Positions 47,202 through 60,046 of a stretch of 64,000 nt of DNA are shown one piece after another. Both the position numbers and the translations under genes were made by a program. The DNA comes from Pegea sp. RAD2-039 (Eukaryota; Chordata; Thaliacea; Salpida; Salpidae): contig JAQGEQ010000263.1 of NCBI GenBank assembly GCA_034620365.1, positions 124,001 to 188,000 of the forward strand, written 5' to 3'. The notes under the pieces were generated by a model. The model was not told where the DNA came from, did not search any database, and worked only from the letters and a program-made list of their open reading frames with translations. The first letter of the stretch is position 1; each line of letters opens with the position of its first letter.

Positions 47202-50152
47202 ATGAATAAAGAAATCATTCTACCATCTTATACCCCTTCAAAATTGAATGAATTCTTAAATGGAATTCCTCATATGACTTTTTATGTTGAAATTCTGGAT
47301 AATCCATCTAATTTCTTAGAAAATGACAGAAAACTTTATTATCAGGTTTGTTTAATAACTTTTCCTTATTTTTTCACTAAGTTTTCTAGCGTCAATCAAC
47401 TTGTTATGAAAATAAAACATATTCATTACTTAATAATATAAATATTTTGGATTTAAAATTTATTTATAATTATTTTTCTAAACTTTTTTATAAACAATTT
47501 TATTTTAAGATTTTTTTTTGCACCTTACAAATTTACTTGTATTTTTACTTTCTATTTTTTTAAACTTAAAGTCGTTTGCCTTAATTGAACTTGTAACAAA
47601 TCATTAATTTCATCATTAAAAGAATATTTTATTTACTAGAGTATGCTGATGTTTGGTTTTGGACCTCTTATATTATTATTTCTCACCATGCTTATCTTGT
47701 TCATCTATTATTGCTCAATCAACATGAAAAAAGTTGGTGGGAACAAAAATGAAAGTTCTGCTTGCTACTGCAGCATATGCGTGTTGGTTGTATTTATTAC
47801 TCTTATTTTGTAAGTACAAACGTGTTATTGAAATGATAAATTAAATCAAATCTTTTTTGATGGTTATAAACAGTGGAGCTGCTGGTGTTGTGTTTTATGC
47901 CAACTTTCAATGTCATGAAGGTGTTGAAAATGCTCAAAATGCCACGTTAGGACTTGCTCAAACCCAAGTAGGCTGATATTTCAAAAAAAGTTTTCAGTTA
48001 ATTCTAAAACTTGTGATTAATGTTTAAAAACTCATTTAATATTTGATTTTTAATTTTCATGTTTAGTACAAATGTACATTTAAATTAAAACATTATTTTA
48101 AAGTTGTTTGACTGAGTATTTCTTCAGTTTATGTATAAATAATCTTGTACAAAATTTGATAAACATTGAATTTCTACAGTGGTATGAAAACAAGATTATT
48201 TCAACTTCTCCATACAACCAGAATATTTCGTCGGATGAAATTGCAGATTTTCTAACAGTACAAGTTGATAATTTGGAAACTGTTGAATTTTATAGGTACT
48301 AGAAACTCTATTTTCAAACTGAAATCACAAAAATAAGTTGTAGTACAAAACACTTGAGTCTGGTTGACATTTGAACTTTCTACATAAAGAAGTTAATTAA
48401 AACGTTTTTTGTTTTTGGGAGTTTTTTTTGCTCCTTGTCAACATTGTCATTTAATCTTTATCTTTCTTGACTAGCTTGGAAAGCATGATAAATAAATTTT
48501 ATTTTACGAATAGTTTTGAAAGTAAATACCACAAAGCTAAATTACTATCTATAAATTAACAACAATTTTTTGTTTTATCTAAAAAGTATCTTAAAGTTGA
48601 TTTCAATTTACTTTTTAAAGTTTTATATTTACATAAAGAACCAATAAGTAATTGTTTTAATAAACAAACACTTAAAATCTATTTTTACCAGTTTTTCAAC
48701 TCAATCATTTATCACTAAAACTAGTCCTCATTTTTAACAACAATTGAAGCTTTAAACACTATTATTGATTATCTTTATTTACATTTAGGTGATAAAATTG
48801 TTTTTTTTTACAGATTCTATGGTTCATTTGCTCTAATTGGTACTCTAGCAGTTTCATGCCTGTTTATTTTGTTTAGTATTTGTTGTAAATCAAGTTGTTT
48901 AATGATAGGGTGAGTGTATATTCATCTATTTATCCAAATATTATTTCATTATCATTATAAACTATTATTATAAATAAATAAACAATAAATTATATAAAAC
49001 TTACTCAGATAATTTGATAAATTAGTTTTTCAATACAATAAAATACTTCTAGCTTTACATTTGTGACGACATTCTATTCTTTTATTTAAAAAGGTGTTGT
49101 TGAATAAAGAAATTGTTTTTTTGCAGAGCTAATTCATTCCTTTTGATATGTCTCGTGTCTATTTATGTTTATGTCGGGTTTGTTTTAGCAACAAGTATTG
49201 TAAGTTGTATTTGTACTTTTACAAAAATTTCATCTTTTCTTCTTCATCTAGGGAATAGCGGATATCTGTATGGATCCTCATCGCTTCTTGTATAATCGAT
49301 TTATCGAGTTTTATAATTTCCAAACAACAATCGCAGCTTACTTCATATATTGTCCTTCACCTTCCAACATCACATATAATCTTACTGATGTTGATACAAA
49401 AGTAAACTTTTATTTCATTTTATAAAATTAGAAAAATAAAATCGTTTTTTTAAGCTCACTATGAAGCAACTTGGCAACTTATTCGCGATTAAGAACATTT
49501 CAACCGATTTATGCACAAATACAAGCGAACAAATTGAAGATTTAGTTGAGTCTGTATGTGTACTTAGTGAAGAAGGACTTGCTCTTACTGGTTGTGCCTT
49601 ATTTGCACTCGCTTTTATGATTTCAATTGTAGCTTGCGCTACACCATTAACTTGGAGACGTTTTTCTGTAATTCCAGAGTAAGTTTTTTGTTTACTAAAA
49701 GCCCCAAAAACAGATTCTTTTCAATCTAAACACTTTCCAAGTTATTTGATTTTCAGCCAAAATTTTTTTGCTTTTTCTTAAAGTCATCAATAAGAGCTTT
49801 CTGTAATTTGATTGGTTGTTTAGAATGGATGACAGCGAAATGGATTCAGATGAAGTCTTTCTCCGGTCGCCTTCTGTCAATGTAACCTCAATGCGCCCCA
49901 ATTTAAGGACCAGTAACCCCATGTGTCTCGCCAATGATGATCGAATTGATTCAGACACAGACGAAAATCGGATCAACTTTAATCGCCGATCATCTATTGA
50001 ATTTTCACCGGGAACAGCAACATTTCTGCGTACATCCGAAGAAGGAGTAAATCTTTTAGGATCAGATAAACCTCCACCGGTAAGTTGATCTTCATCTTTT
50101 AGATCTATCTCATCAAGATCTTTTATAGTATTCACCTCCAAGACCACGTTGA
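47202..50152 (+). CDS. TTYH: tweety homologue (TTYH) membrane protein
   Basis: Ten exons, phases consistent, 448 aa (human TTYH1-3: 450-534 aa): 47202-47345, 47640-47809, 47874-47967, 48180-48295, 48814-48909, 49127-49199, 49252-49401, 49455-49678, 49824-50079, 50129-50152. An N-terminal lumenal/outside segment ending RKLYYQ leads into TM1 (SMLMFGFGPLILLFLTMLI), a Cys-rich loop (ACYCSIC), TM2, an extracellular domain with NAT and NIS glycosylation sequons, TM3-TM4 (KSSCLMIGANSFLLICLVS), GIADICMDPH, and TM5 (LTGCALFALAFMISIVACA). TTYH proteins were described as chloride channels; recent structures question a pore. The cytoplasmic tail is acidic/Ser-rich and ends KPPPYSPPRPR. The PPPY is a NEDD4-family WW-binding (PY) motif and is formed exactly across the last splice junction. 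Acceptor TTTTTTTCAG (to 47166) lies 35 nt before the ATG. Confidence 0.93.
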
Positions 50153-51526
50153 TCTGTTCCTTAGATGTACAGGATTTGGATATCAATAAGGTCCTCATCA
50201 TCAAGATTTCTCTCTGCTTCATATAATAAAGTAATATTTCAGTAAAAAAACACATTTTTATTCATATCTTTTTTCTTTTGTTTGATTTTTTTCGCTGTTA
50301 ATTTCAACTGAATCATGTAAATGAGATCTTCAAGAGGATTTTGATGAAGATCTTTTAGTTGCTGAAACACTTGCTTATAGATGAAAATGAAATTTTTTTC
50401 AATTATCTAATACAGCGGTTTTTTTTTACTTTGACTTGTAATAAACGAATGATGACGAAATTATTGTGGTTTTTTTTGAGTGAATATTTTCACTTCAGTC
50501 TCTTTCACGCTTCAATGATTTTCGTCGCGCTCTGACGAATGTCAGACTTTTTGTTTTTACTCCAACTTGTAAAGTGAAAAAAATTTTGAAATTAATTTAT
50601 TCAAAAACTGCAAATTTCTTCAAAATTTTTTGCTGATTTTGATAAATGTCATTTCTTTTGTACTTTTAACAAATGTTTTCTTTTTAAGATCAAACAGAAG
50701 TTTACTTTTCAGTTAAATTATTAAAAAGAAATCTTCGGGAAAAAACAATTGAAGTTATTTAAATAAAAAAATTGTAAAATTTTAATGATAATCTTCAGAT
50801 GTTGACAATTGAAAAACTACAAAATGTTATCTGAAAGTTTCAATTATTCAACTTTCAGTTTAAATTCATCAATAACTTCAACTACCTCTTAAAATAAACT
50901 ACATATTTTTGTCATATTATTGTAATGAAGTCTTTTATTAGACACTATAGAGGTTATTTGATATATTATTTTGGTATTTAAGGTTTTTTAATCACCTTTT
51001 AGCACGCTTTTGAAAAAAAGTGAAGCTATCATTTAGAATATAAGTTATAAATACGTTATTCAACCAACATTTATATTTATTCAATTATTTATAACGTTTT
51101 CTATTCAAGGAATTTATTCTTGTCAAGTTTATCTTAAAAAATCTAATTTTTAATAAATCATTTTTTTCGACAGAAAATTTTTGTCATTCTTGAAAAAATG
51201 ATGAAAGTGATCAATGTCTTTCTTCTAAATGAAAATTCAGAACAATTTTACGCAGTTTTTTTATTCTGAGAAAAGAATACTAAATTATGCAACAAAAATG
51301 TCAGATATTCACTTGTAGATAGATAAAGTCAGTTAATAATTAGATTTTCTGAAATATAACTTGATTTTTTACTTCGATGAATAATAAATTAGAAGTTCAT
51401 CCAATTAAAAAACTCAAAATTTTTAATTTTATAAAATTAATTGAATGAAAAAGTCAATTAAAAGATAAAAGTTATAAAATAAAAGAAAAATTGTTGATAT
51501 TTGAAAGAGATTGAAGATCAAGATAC
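50153..51526. other. convergent 3' intergenic region
   Basis: About 1.4 kb between the TTYH stop (+) and the ankyrin gene stop (-). AT-rich with no ORF of coding character. The 186-codon open stretch on the minus strand at 49695-50255 is an antisense shadow of TTYH exons 9-10. Confidence 0.5.
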
Positions 51527-53840
51527 TTAGGTCCACTGAAGAAGACTAGAGACAGTTTCTTTGCATCTTCCTCTAGAATCTGGGGAACGAAAATCTTCAT
51601 CTGCAGCAAGAAAAAATGAATAAAATTTTTAAGAACTCAATTTTCACGAATATTTCAAATTTGAATGAAATTATAAAGATATTAATTAATTCAATAAAAA
51701 GATATTTTTCATATAAAAGATGCAAAAGTCTCAGATAGTAGATGGAGTTAATACATCTCCATATTTTGTCAATCAAAACCGCCAGAGGCTTAAAAACTTC
51801 AGATTTTTTTAAATGTTTTATCAAAAACTTTTCTCTTTTAAAAGAATGAATAATCAAAATAAATAAAAGCAAAAAAAACGGTCTAAAAAGGAAGTTGAAA
51901 TTGTGGATAAATAGAAATTCTCCTTTTAGTATTAAGATGAGTATCACATGATGTTAAATCATCTTAAAAGTTAAACCAATTTTGTGGCTAGTAGATAAAC
52001 TTACTTGTCTTCGATTTAATTGTCATTTCTTCAACCACTTTCTCATTAATACTCTGAAAATAATTTACAAATATTTAGATAATATCCGAAAATGGTTAGA
52101 AAGTTTCATTACATGAGAATTTGTTTGTATTTATTTTACTTTTTACTGCCATCTAGCGTTTGATTTTTATCTTCTTCAGAAAAAAATAATTATTCAAAAA
52201 TTCTAAGATGACATAAACTAGATTTGATTAAAACTTATTTCAAAAATATTTTCGAAAATCTATGAAAAGCTGTAAATAATTTTATAGAAATCAATTTTGA
52301 CAAAATCTTCAGATGAAACATCTTTAAAAACAGATTTATTTGACTACAAAATCATTTTCATCAATTTTTTTTTCAGGTTTTAAATATATTTGGAATAAAA
52401 AATAATAAAAACCTCCGAATTGACATCAGGTAAACTTCTTAAGATTCCTTTTTTTACCAAATCCTCATCAGGAGTTCTGGATTTAAGATCACTTTTTTTA
52501 ATTTATTTATTTTATAAAAAGTCAAATTCCAAATTTTTAAAGTCCAAAAAAGTTTTTATTTTTTTTTAAAACTAAATTTTAATAAAAATTTCAAGAAACT
52601 AAAAAAATTTTATTAAATTCTATTTTCTAAAACTTGAAAACCTTTTAAATTTTAATGCCTCAAATAACGGCCAAAGTTTTTTGGAAGTTGATGCTAAATC
52701 AAGACAAGATCTTCCAGAAAGATCTTCAATATAAACATCTGCACCATAACTTAACAAAAGTTCAACAACCTACAAAAGTTTGGAACAAATTCATCAACAT
52801 TTTTACCTTCAAACCTTCTTAAATATTAATAATTAATGAAATTTCTTATTATTTTAAAAAGATCAATATTTTGTCGAAGAATTTTTTAATATTTAAGAAA
52901 AATGCTTTTTTTTTTAACATAAAAAATTAATATTTGTGTAATAGGTGATACTAAATAGTTTCTTTAAATATTGAAGTTTTATAAAAACTAACTTGTTGGT
53001 GTTCATTGAAACAAGAAGCATGTAGACAAGTAAATCCTGTTCCTTTGTTTCTAAAATTAATATCTGAAATTTACAAAAAAAAAAGATTTAAAAATTTCAA
53101 AATATTTCTAAATAATTGATTTTATCAAATTTTAAAAGTTGTAAACTTCCTATTAATTAGATTTTAACTATTTTTTTTGATACTAAAAGCTCATTAATTA
53201 ATAATTACTTGTTTTTATCCTAATAAGTTTTATTTGAACTATCTTTTACATACAAACTAGCTTTTTCGTACATAAAGGATTTATTAAGGTGGATTTATTG
53301 ATCTTGAAACTGTCTTTAAGATTGGAGGTGTTAAAAAAATAAACAAACAAGTTGGAATATCTAATATTATGAAATTGTTCAAAAAAACTTTGGATTTAAA
53401 GTGCTAATTAAATTTCTTTAATTGATAAGAATTTTGTATTCTACTTTTTAATATTTATAACAAATTTGATAAATTGAATTTCACCTGGATTAAAAGTTAA
53501 AAGAATTTTAACAAAATCATGAAAACCCCAAAATGATGAGATATAGAGATAATTCTGAATATTTTCTGATTTAAAATCTATATTCAGTGGAATATTTTCA
53601 CTGAGAATTTCATCTAAAAGCTAAAAAAGCAACAATTTAGAGATAAATTAGTTTATTAATTTATAAAATAAATACTTAAAAACAAGTTTTGTAACAAAAT
53701 TTAGGAATTTTTTTTACTTTTTCACTACAAGTTGAAGCTATTGAAGATGAGAAGACTTCTTTGATATTTAAGTTATTCAACTTTTGCTTCATATTTGTAA
53801 AAAGACTTTCAATAACATTTTTATTTTCGATTTCAGTCAT
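51527..53840 (-). CDS. small ankyrin-repeat protein
   Basis: Seven exons with consistent phases give 214 aa: 53840-53718, 53620-53485, 53063-52993, 52769-52642, 52476-52413, 52053-52005, 51600-51527. An N-terminal helical segment (MTEIENKNVIESLF) is followed by an imperfect repeat (YLYISSFWGFHDFVKILL, the G-H-x-x-x-V-x-x-L-L pattern), a canonical repeat (GTGFTCLHASCFNEHQQVVE then LLLSYGADV) and a partial third (DLSGRSCLDLA). The tail after the repeats is charged (DEDLVKKGILRSLPDVNSE) and ends SSLLQWT. Two to three ankyrin repeats in a small protein point to an adaptor role, but I cannot name an orthologue. The exons fall between repeats. The start is chosen as the first ATG after an acceptor-like CTCAG at 53874-53876. 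Confidence 0.75.
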
Positions 53841-53873
53841 ATTCTTATAGAATTTACTAATTAAAAGTTAGTT

Positions 53874-55134
53874 CTGAGAAATAATTTTTTCCAAACCTTT
53901 AAAAAATTGTATTTTATGATTTTATCTTTTATGCAAACCAACTTTCAACAGGATTATTAGCTAATTCTTTATTCCAAATATAAAATAAAAATATAGATAT
54001 GTAAGTAATTATTATTGTAAGGTATTATTTCGTAAATCAAAATATACAAAGTATTATGTAAAAAGTTATATAAATAATTCTAAAATTGAATGAGCTAATA
54101 AATAACTACAATATAATTTACAATTATAAATACTTTAAAATAAATTAACTAGAAAAATATTTAACATTTTTCAATAGTTAGAATTTGGCAGTTGAATATG
54201 CCGCTACACCAAAGAGTTTAAAATGTTGTTAGAAACATAGAAACAAAATAAATTATAAACTCGACAAATAAAAACTATTATAATGTGGAAATACATTAAA
54301 ATAATATAATAATGTTAAAAAAATTTAAACTTAATAATATTTCTACATATAACCTTTTATTTATTTAATTATTCTTCGATTTCAAACATTATTCATACCT
54401 TCCTTATCGTACTTTTAGATATAGCTGAGCTAGATTTCATAACATCACAGTTACAGTTCTTTATTTCAATTATTTTCAATTAATTCTTTGATTTTTTCAT
54501 GATTGTACTCCGTATAATGGTTTTAGGCAGGTCAAATAATTAAATAAAGTTTCTATGTCCCAATAAATTTGTGTGAGTACAATCCATGAGAAATTATTTT
54601 GTAATTTTTATTTCTATTAACATAAGGAAAAACTGTGAGTTATGTTATAGTATCTGGGCTACATTTCAGACTTAAAAATCTTTATGTAAATATCAAACTT
54701 TAGTCTTGAGCTCCTAGTTTCTTTTTTCTATTTGTGCAAATACTTGAATTTTAACAATATGAATATTACATATTTCATCATTTTCAAGTTTTTATTGAAT
54801 ACAGCCACCTAAATTACGAAACAAAATCATTTTTCTAATTTCTCTAACTTTTTAATACAGGAATATAACTGCTTCGATTTGGCCGTAAGCGAAAAGTCAA
54901 TCTTATGAATTTAACTCAAAAAAGTTGAAGTAATACAAACTATCAAATACAAACCTCACAAAAAATAAAAGTATAACAAATAGAAGAAAACAAAATTTAT
55001 CATTTATTTATTTAGTTATAATTTTATTATGATTTTGATGAAGAATATATCTATAACTTATCAATTATTACCTTTTGATTATACTGATTTTTTTAATTTT
55101 ATTATTGCCTAATAAGAGACTATTCTAGTTAAAA
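53874..55134. other. AT-rich intergenic, nothing identified
   Basis: Upstream of the ankyrin gene. No coding exon and no repeat matching other parts of the window. Confidence 0.45.
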
Positions 55135-55270
55135 TTCCACTCTCCACGCCAACAAGGTATGCAACAGAACAAAAGGACTGATGCAGCTACAAGGCTGCCT
55201 ACGAGGCTCTAACTTTAAATTCGGAGTTTTGCTTTAGAAGTGTTGTCATAAAACAGACTAACAAGGTTTT
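55135..55270 (-). repeat. SINE-B body fragment
   Basis: About 135 bp matching 28680-28850. Shared + strand blocks are ATTCCACTCTCCACGCCA, GGACTGATG and TAACTTTAAATTCGGAGTTT / CAACTTTAAATTCGGAGTTT, then AGAAGTG-TGTCAT. The middle is shorter than in the 28-kb copy. It lies directly beside the tail of SINE-A, same orientation, without its tRNA-like head. Confidence 0.75.
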
Positions 55271-55826
55271 CTATTTATTTATTTACTTATTATAATTAAC
55301 GCGAAGGAGGGTACCTGAAGAGAGCACCTCTCGCTAAAACGCATTCTCACAAATAACATCTATTAAGTTAGAAATATAGAAAGCAAAAGATGTAACATAT
55401 GGCATTTCAGTAGTCCTCAAAGCATATAACAGTGAACAATTACATTGAATGTTATTAATATTAAGAAATTTACAGTTTAGAAATGACAATATTGGCAATA
55501 TTATAACAGCTCAACTTCGTTTTGAACAACGCGAGCGACTTCGACATGGCAATGTCTGATGACAGCTAGTTCCAAGTACTAATCGTGCGGTATGAGAAAA
55601 CATTTGCTGTAATTAACGTACCAGGTAATATGGGCTTATTAAGATGTAATGTGTGTCGTCTGAGCTGATATAACTTGAGGGAAGAACTAATGGAAAAGAA
55701 ATCATCAAATCGAAGTTCAATTAAATTCTATAAAATATTTCTTCTCGCAAATATGTGTCCCCTCAAACCGCTTGAACCCGAGACCTCTTGGGTGTCAGGA
55801 GGGCGTGATCACTACACTACGGAGAC
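55271..55826 (-). mobile_element. SINE-A, near full-length tRNA-Val-derived element
   Basis: In sense orientation (minus strand) it has a tRNA-like head at 55826-55757, a non-coding body of about 280 nt, the conserved 3' region shared with 27905-28110 and 18258-18335 (about 55475-55290), and a terminal AATA-type tail (55271-55300). Length is about 555 bp. Pol III internal A and B boxes in the head, absence of an ORF, truncated sister copies and a simple-sequence tail are the hallmarks of a tRNA-derived SINE that relies on a LINE partner. I did not identify clear target-site duplications. Confidence 0.7.
55757..55826 (-). tRNA. tRNA-Val-like SINE head (pseudo-tRNA)
   Basis: The sense strand opens GTCTCCGTAGTGTAGTGATC, very close to the 5' half of metazoan tRNA-Val (G-T-T-T-C-C-G-T-A-G-T-G-T-A-G-T-G-G-T), with a few nt missing in the D loop. 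A B-box-like GGTTCAAGC follows, and the end GGGGAC pairs with the start GTCTCC (one G-T). The anticodon position reads GAC within CTGACAC, but the anticodon stem is poor and the T arm is imperfect. I read it as the promoter head of SINE-A and not a working tRNA. Confidence 0.55.
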
Positions 55827-56519
55827 GAAGTGTAAATAGTTGATTGTAAACATCTGAAATAACTGATTAGTCATGTATTTAAAAGATATGTCTCATCACT
55901 CATTACATTTGGTTTAAACTTCAATGGTTTCTTCTTGTTCTTATCAATAAATGAAATACCAACTTGGTAAATCTGGAAATATTATTTATATTTGTAGCTA
56001 ACTTGAGGTGCTTTTGTGTTGGGGTCGATTAAAAACGGATTTAAAATTAGATTATCTTCTTTTTGTTGGTTTTTCTAATTATAAAACTGTTTCTAAGCGT
56101 CAATCTGTTGAAAGTTGAAATAAATAAATTTAATAAAATTTTATTGGAAACACTAACCACTAATAATTAGGATTTCTATAACTAAACCCTCTCTGAAGTT
56201 TTAAACACTGCACTTGAGTGAATATTTTATTACCGAACCAAATAATTTAAAACTCTATTTTTACACGACAAAAAAAAGACAAAAACAAAATCAGAACAAT
56301 CTCCAAAAAACCATAAATTTAAATTCTAAAACACAAACCTACGAAAATATCTATTATAATCAGCTTCAATTTGCTGAGAGGTTGTTTGATTCAAGTGCAA
56401 ATACTTACTTAAAATACTTTTATAAAATTTATGATTCAAACTTTGTTACAAAAACATCTTTTTGTAGAAAATCTTTTTAATGAATTATCAAGAGACTAAT
56501 TGAAGCAGAAGACACAAAA

Positions 56520-59500
56520 TCATTTTTCATTATGAGTCGAGATAATGCTTGCTCCCTGTGGCTTTGTGTGTCTTTTACCTCCTCTTCTGGTCGTGGAAGT
56601 TGCAGATGCATCAGAAGAATTGGTTTTATTTCCGTTTTGTTCCTGCCTACTACGATGGTTTCGTTTCAAGTGTGTTTGGTAAGCAGGTGCATCTTCTATT
56701 AGCTGAAGAAGAAGAAGAGATTGATTTGTTGTGGATCAGAAGATGGTTACCTCTGTGATGGTTCCGACTGCTTTTGTTCGGCCTTCTCGAAACACAAATT
56801 TGGTTCCAACTTTCAAATACTCCGGGTTTTTCATGAAACGGAAATGAACTTGAGCTTTATCACCGGTTCGCAGATGTTGTTTGTTCATTTGTAGAATACT
56901 CGCTGTTTGCCTGATACTTCCACAATGCACTGAAGAACTTTCAAATTGAAACAATTGAAATATTGAAGTGGGAAACACAAACCCATAGCTTGATATTTAG
57001 CACTTATTGTAGTTGGATGGTGCAATACGAGTATTTCTCCTCTATATTCCCAAACCGCTTTTGGGTTGAGGTTAACATGCAGCATCACCATACCTTTGCG
57101 TATATTTGAACGTTTAATCTGAATATTAGATGATATCAGTGAAGTTCTCTTCATAATATTTCAAAAATTACTTTCTTTAGAGCGAACGAAGCAGTCTGAC
57201 CAGCCTTGGCACTTTTTACTGGCATTCTTTTACGATGAATACTTTTAATAACAACTTTTTCAAATTTGCCAGCAAAATCTGGACCTAAATACAAGATATC
57301 ATTTGATGAAATAACTCCTTTTGTCAACGTTCCTGAAACCACTGTACCAACGCCCTGTAATCAGATGTGGTTGCCATGGTTGTACCTGGTCCAAACCAAC
57401 TTGATACTTACTGGTACTGTAAAATGATCATCTATTAGAAACTCGGCTAATTCCTCAGAATTGTATTTTGTTCGACATTTGAGTAGATTTAAAAAGCTTT
57501 TTAAAAGATTGATGTTTTCGCCTGTCACATTACTGATTTGGAAAATTGGACAGACTCTAAAAATAGAATTATCAGCTGATGTAGATTTGAAAGTACTTCA
57601 TTTGAAGATCTGTTGAAAGAAATAAGTTCTAACCTTTCAGAGATGAAATTATTAGCCGTCGTTACAACGTGATCTTCATTTGAAACTAAAACTGGGATTT
57701 TACGACAACCAGGAGATTTTAAAATCTTTATGATTAATTTTAGTGTTTCCTGTGACAAAAAATAGAATTAAAATTGATAAAAAATAGATGCTTCCAGAAG
57801 AATGCGGTTTCCGTGAAATTAAAATTTAATTTCTTGAATAAAAATTTCATGTTTTGAAGTAATTCGAATATATGAAGAAAATGGTTGTTGAGAGATATAA
57901 ATAAATAAAATGACAAGTTACAAGAACATAAATAAAACTTTCCCATCTCAAGCTATTGAAACAAATTTAAACAAATATTTAGATAATATTTCTGACAATT
58001 CAATTTGTATTCAAATTAAATATAAATTATTTATTAATGAAAAGGAAATTTGCTTTATAAGAAGGATAAATTGATGATTAAAAGTAGATGACTTAATATT
58101 AAGTGACCGTGTCAAGGTACATGACCTAATAACAACAACAATTGTAACAAGGAAATAGAATGACTAATAACCACCTGTAAAATATTAGCTGGACACATAT
58201 CAATTTTAGTAACGACAACAAACACAGGGACATTTAGAGCCAATGCAAGAGCAAGATGTTCTTTAGTTGTACCGATAATACCAGCGTTACTTCCGATCTA
58301 AAAACAAATAAAATGTGAAAAAGATTTTGATGTTTAAGAATATAATGACCATCAACATGCAAAAGTCTGGCATATGACCAGTCATTCCAAAGACAGTTGT
58401 CTTTAGGTATCGTTCATGACCAGCTAAATCAACAAATGTAATAATTTTTGATGACTTTTGGCAAATATCGCCCCAATCAATATGATTTCCTGAAAATAAA
58501 ATAAGTTGTTGAGATATTTGTCAATGTGAATATTTAATTGGCTTTCAAACTGGCATTTATAATTTTCAATTCAATATTTTGTTTTTTAAACATTTAATTA
58601 AATAATAAATATTTGTTTAAATTATAAATAAATTGTATAAATTATTTTTCTATTTTTGTAAATAAAAATCTACAAATTTATAAATGAAACCAACCATGGG
58701 TGCTTGCTTTATTGACAATTTCACCACTACTACTAAACCCAAGTATTTCATTTCCTACACTGCTGGTTCTTCCTGATACTAATTCGTGTTTGTGACGGAA
58801 CAACTTTTGACGAGAGTAACCTCTTCCATTATCAAGTTCACAGTGAGTTAGAACTCCCAGAAGAGTAGATTTACCGGCATCCACATTTCCAACTACAGCA
58901 ACTCTATAAAGATATTGAGAAATATTTTGTAAAAATCTAAGTTATAAAAACCAACTTTATTTCTAAAAAATCATTCCCTTCGTAACGTTTTCTGATTAGA
59001 TGTTCTTCTACTTTACCAGTTGTGTCAGAAAGTTCTCTAATTAAAGTACAATCACATTGCAAAGCTTCTGCCATAGCTTTCAAAGTAGCCCTACTAGATT
59101 CCATATCTTCCTCATTCAAACTACCTTCTGATGAGTCTGAATCTATAGAAATAAGATGAAAAAATATTGCAAGAGTTAATATTGTAATCTTCTTTTAAAA
59201 TTATATAGTTACTCAATGAAGTTTAAAGTTATAATTTGCTACTATCTAATGTTTTGGTTTGTTTGACTCAATCATAACTTTCCATATGACATCAAAATTT
59301 ATTCTTTTAAGGAAATTTTTTATAAATAAAATCAGGAAATAATTATAAACAAATTTTAAAGATTCTTTTAGTTTAAAAAAGTTAAATTTTTATTTAATTT
59401 ATATTTATTGAGTTTGTTATTAGATGTAAGAAACTAACCATTCTGTCCAATCACATACAAGCATTCTCCCTGATGAGATATCAACTTTTTTTGAAGATCC

Positions 59501-60046
59501 ATCATTAACAAAGAAAATAATTCATCTGACGGAGCAACAAGGTTTTTCTTTAAAAAGTTTATAATTAGAAATCAAAAGTTTAAGAGTTTAACATCATCAA
59601 AAGCATAAATTAGCAAAGATATACTTTCATAATTGAAAGCAATTAATTCAAATTATTATTTTACATTTTGTTGTGACAAAAAAGTACATTTTAATCAACA
59701 AATTTATAAACAACAAACATTTCCTCTATTCAAGTTTTATAATTAAAAACAATATTTAAATTTAACTTTTTTTAAAACCGATATTCAAATTTGAAATTAT
59801 AAGATTTAGAATTTTCTTACAAAGAAATATTTTAAATACCTTTGAAGTTGATAGCTTATTTTCTAAATGTTCATCATCTAAAATTTCATTGTCATCTCCA
59901 TTTGATGGAGAGAATAGATTATTAAGTTGTGGAGGTATTACCATCTTCATCATATGACCAGTTGTACTAGGAGTTAGTTTAATAGAGTTCTCATTAGTAC
60001 CATTGCTTATAGCTTTGGTAGTATCTTTAGTTTTTAATGAAGACAT
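56520..60046 (-). CDS. GTPBP1: GTP-binding protein 1 (GTPBP1/2 family)
   Basis: Translational-type GTPase of the GTPBP1/2 subfamily (EF1A-like), linked to mRNA turnover and ribosome rescue. Twelve exons with matching phases, 638 aa (human GTPBP1: 669): 60046-59840, 59547-59439, 59142-58956, 58903-58695, 58489-58350, 58297-58175, 57749-57634, 57556-57412, 57354-57172, 57118-56983, 56929-56751, 56702-56520. G1 is GNVDAGKST; the next block [20 protein letters not shown] is a subfamily hallmark; G3 is DLAGHE; G4 is TKID. Beta-barrel domains 2 and 3 follow ([66 protein letters not shown]). The basic tail ends in [14 protein letters not shown], as in GTPBP1. All nucleotide-binding residues look intact. 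Acceptor TTTGTCATTCAG at 60061-60063 lies 14 nt before the ATG. Confidence 0.94.

Noticed and set aside
49695-50255. 186-codon open stretch on - over the TTYH 3' end
   Set aside because: Antisense shadow of TTYH exons 9 and 10; no motifs of its own and the sense exons splice in phase.
55480-55740. Coding-like phrase on + in the SINE-A body (LNNASDFDMAMSDDS, a stop, then VLIVRYEKTF)
   Set aside because: The + strand is antisense to the SINE and the frame has stops; treated as chance within a GC-richer repeat.
55757-55826. Functional tRNA-Val gene
   Set aside because: D loop shortened, anticodon stem and T arm poorly paired, and embedded at the head of a repeat whose 3' region has sister copies; better read as a SINE promoter.
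56214-56480. 88-codon open stretch on + downstream of GTPBP1
   Set aside because: Starts with TTG, Asn/Lys/Gln/Tyr-rich, lies in the GTPBP1 3' flank, no splice or family support.
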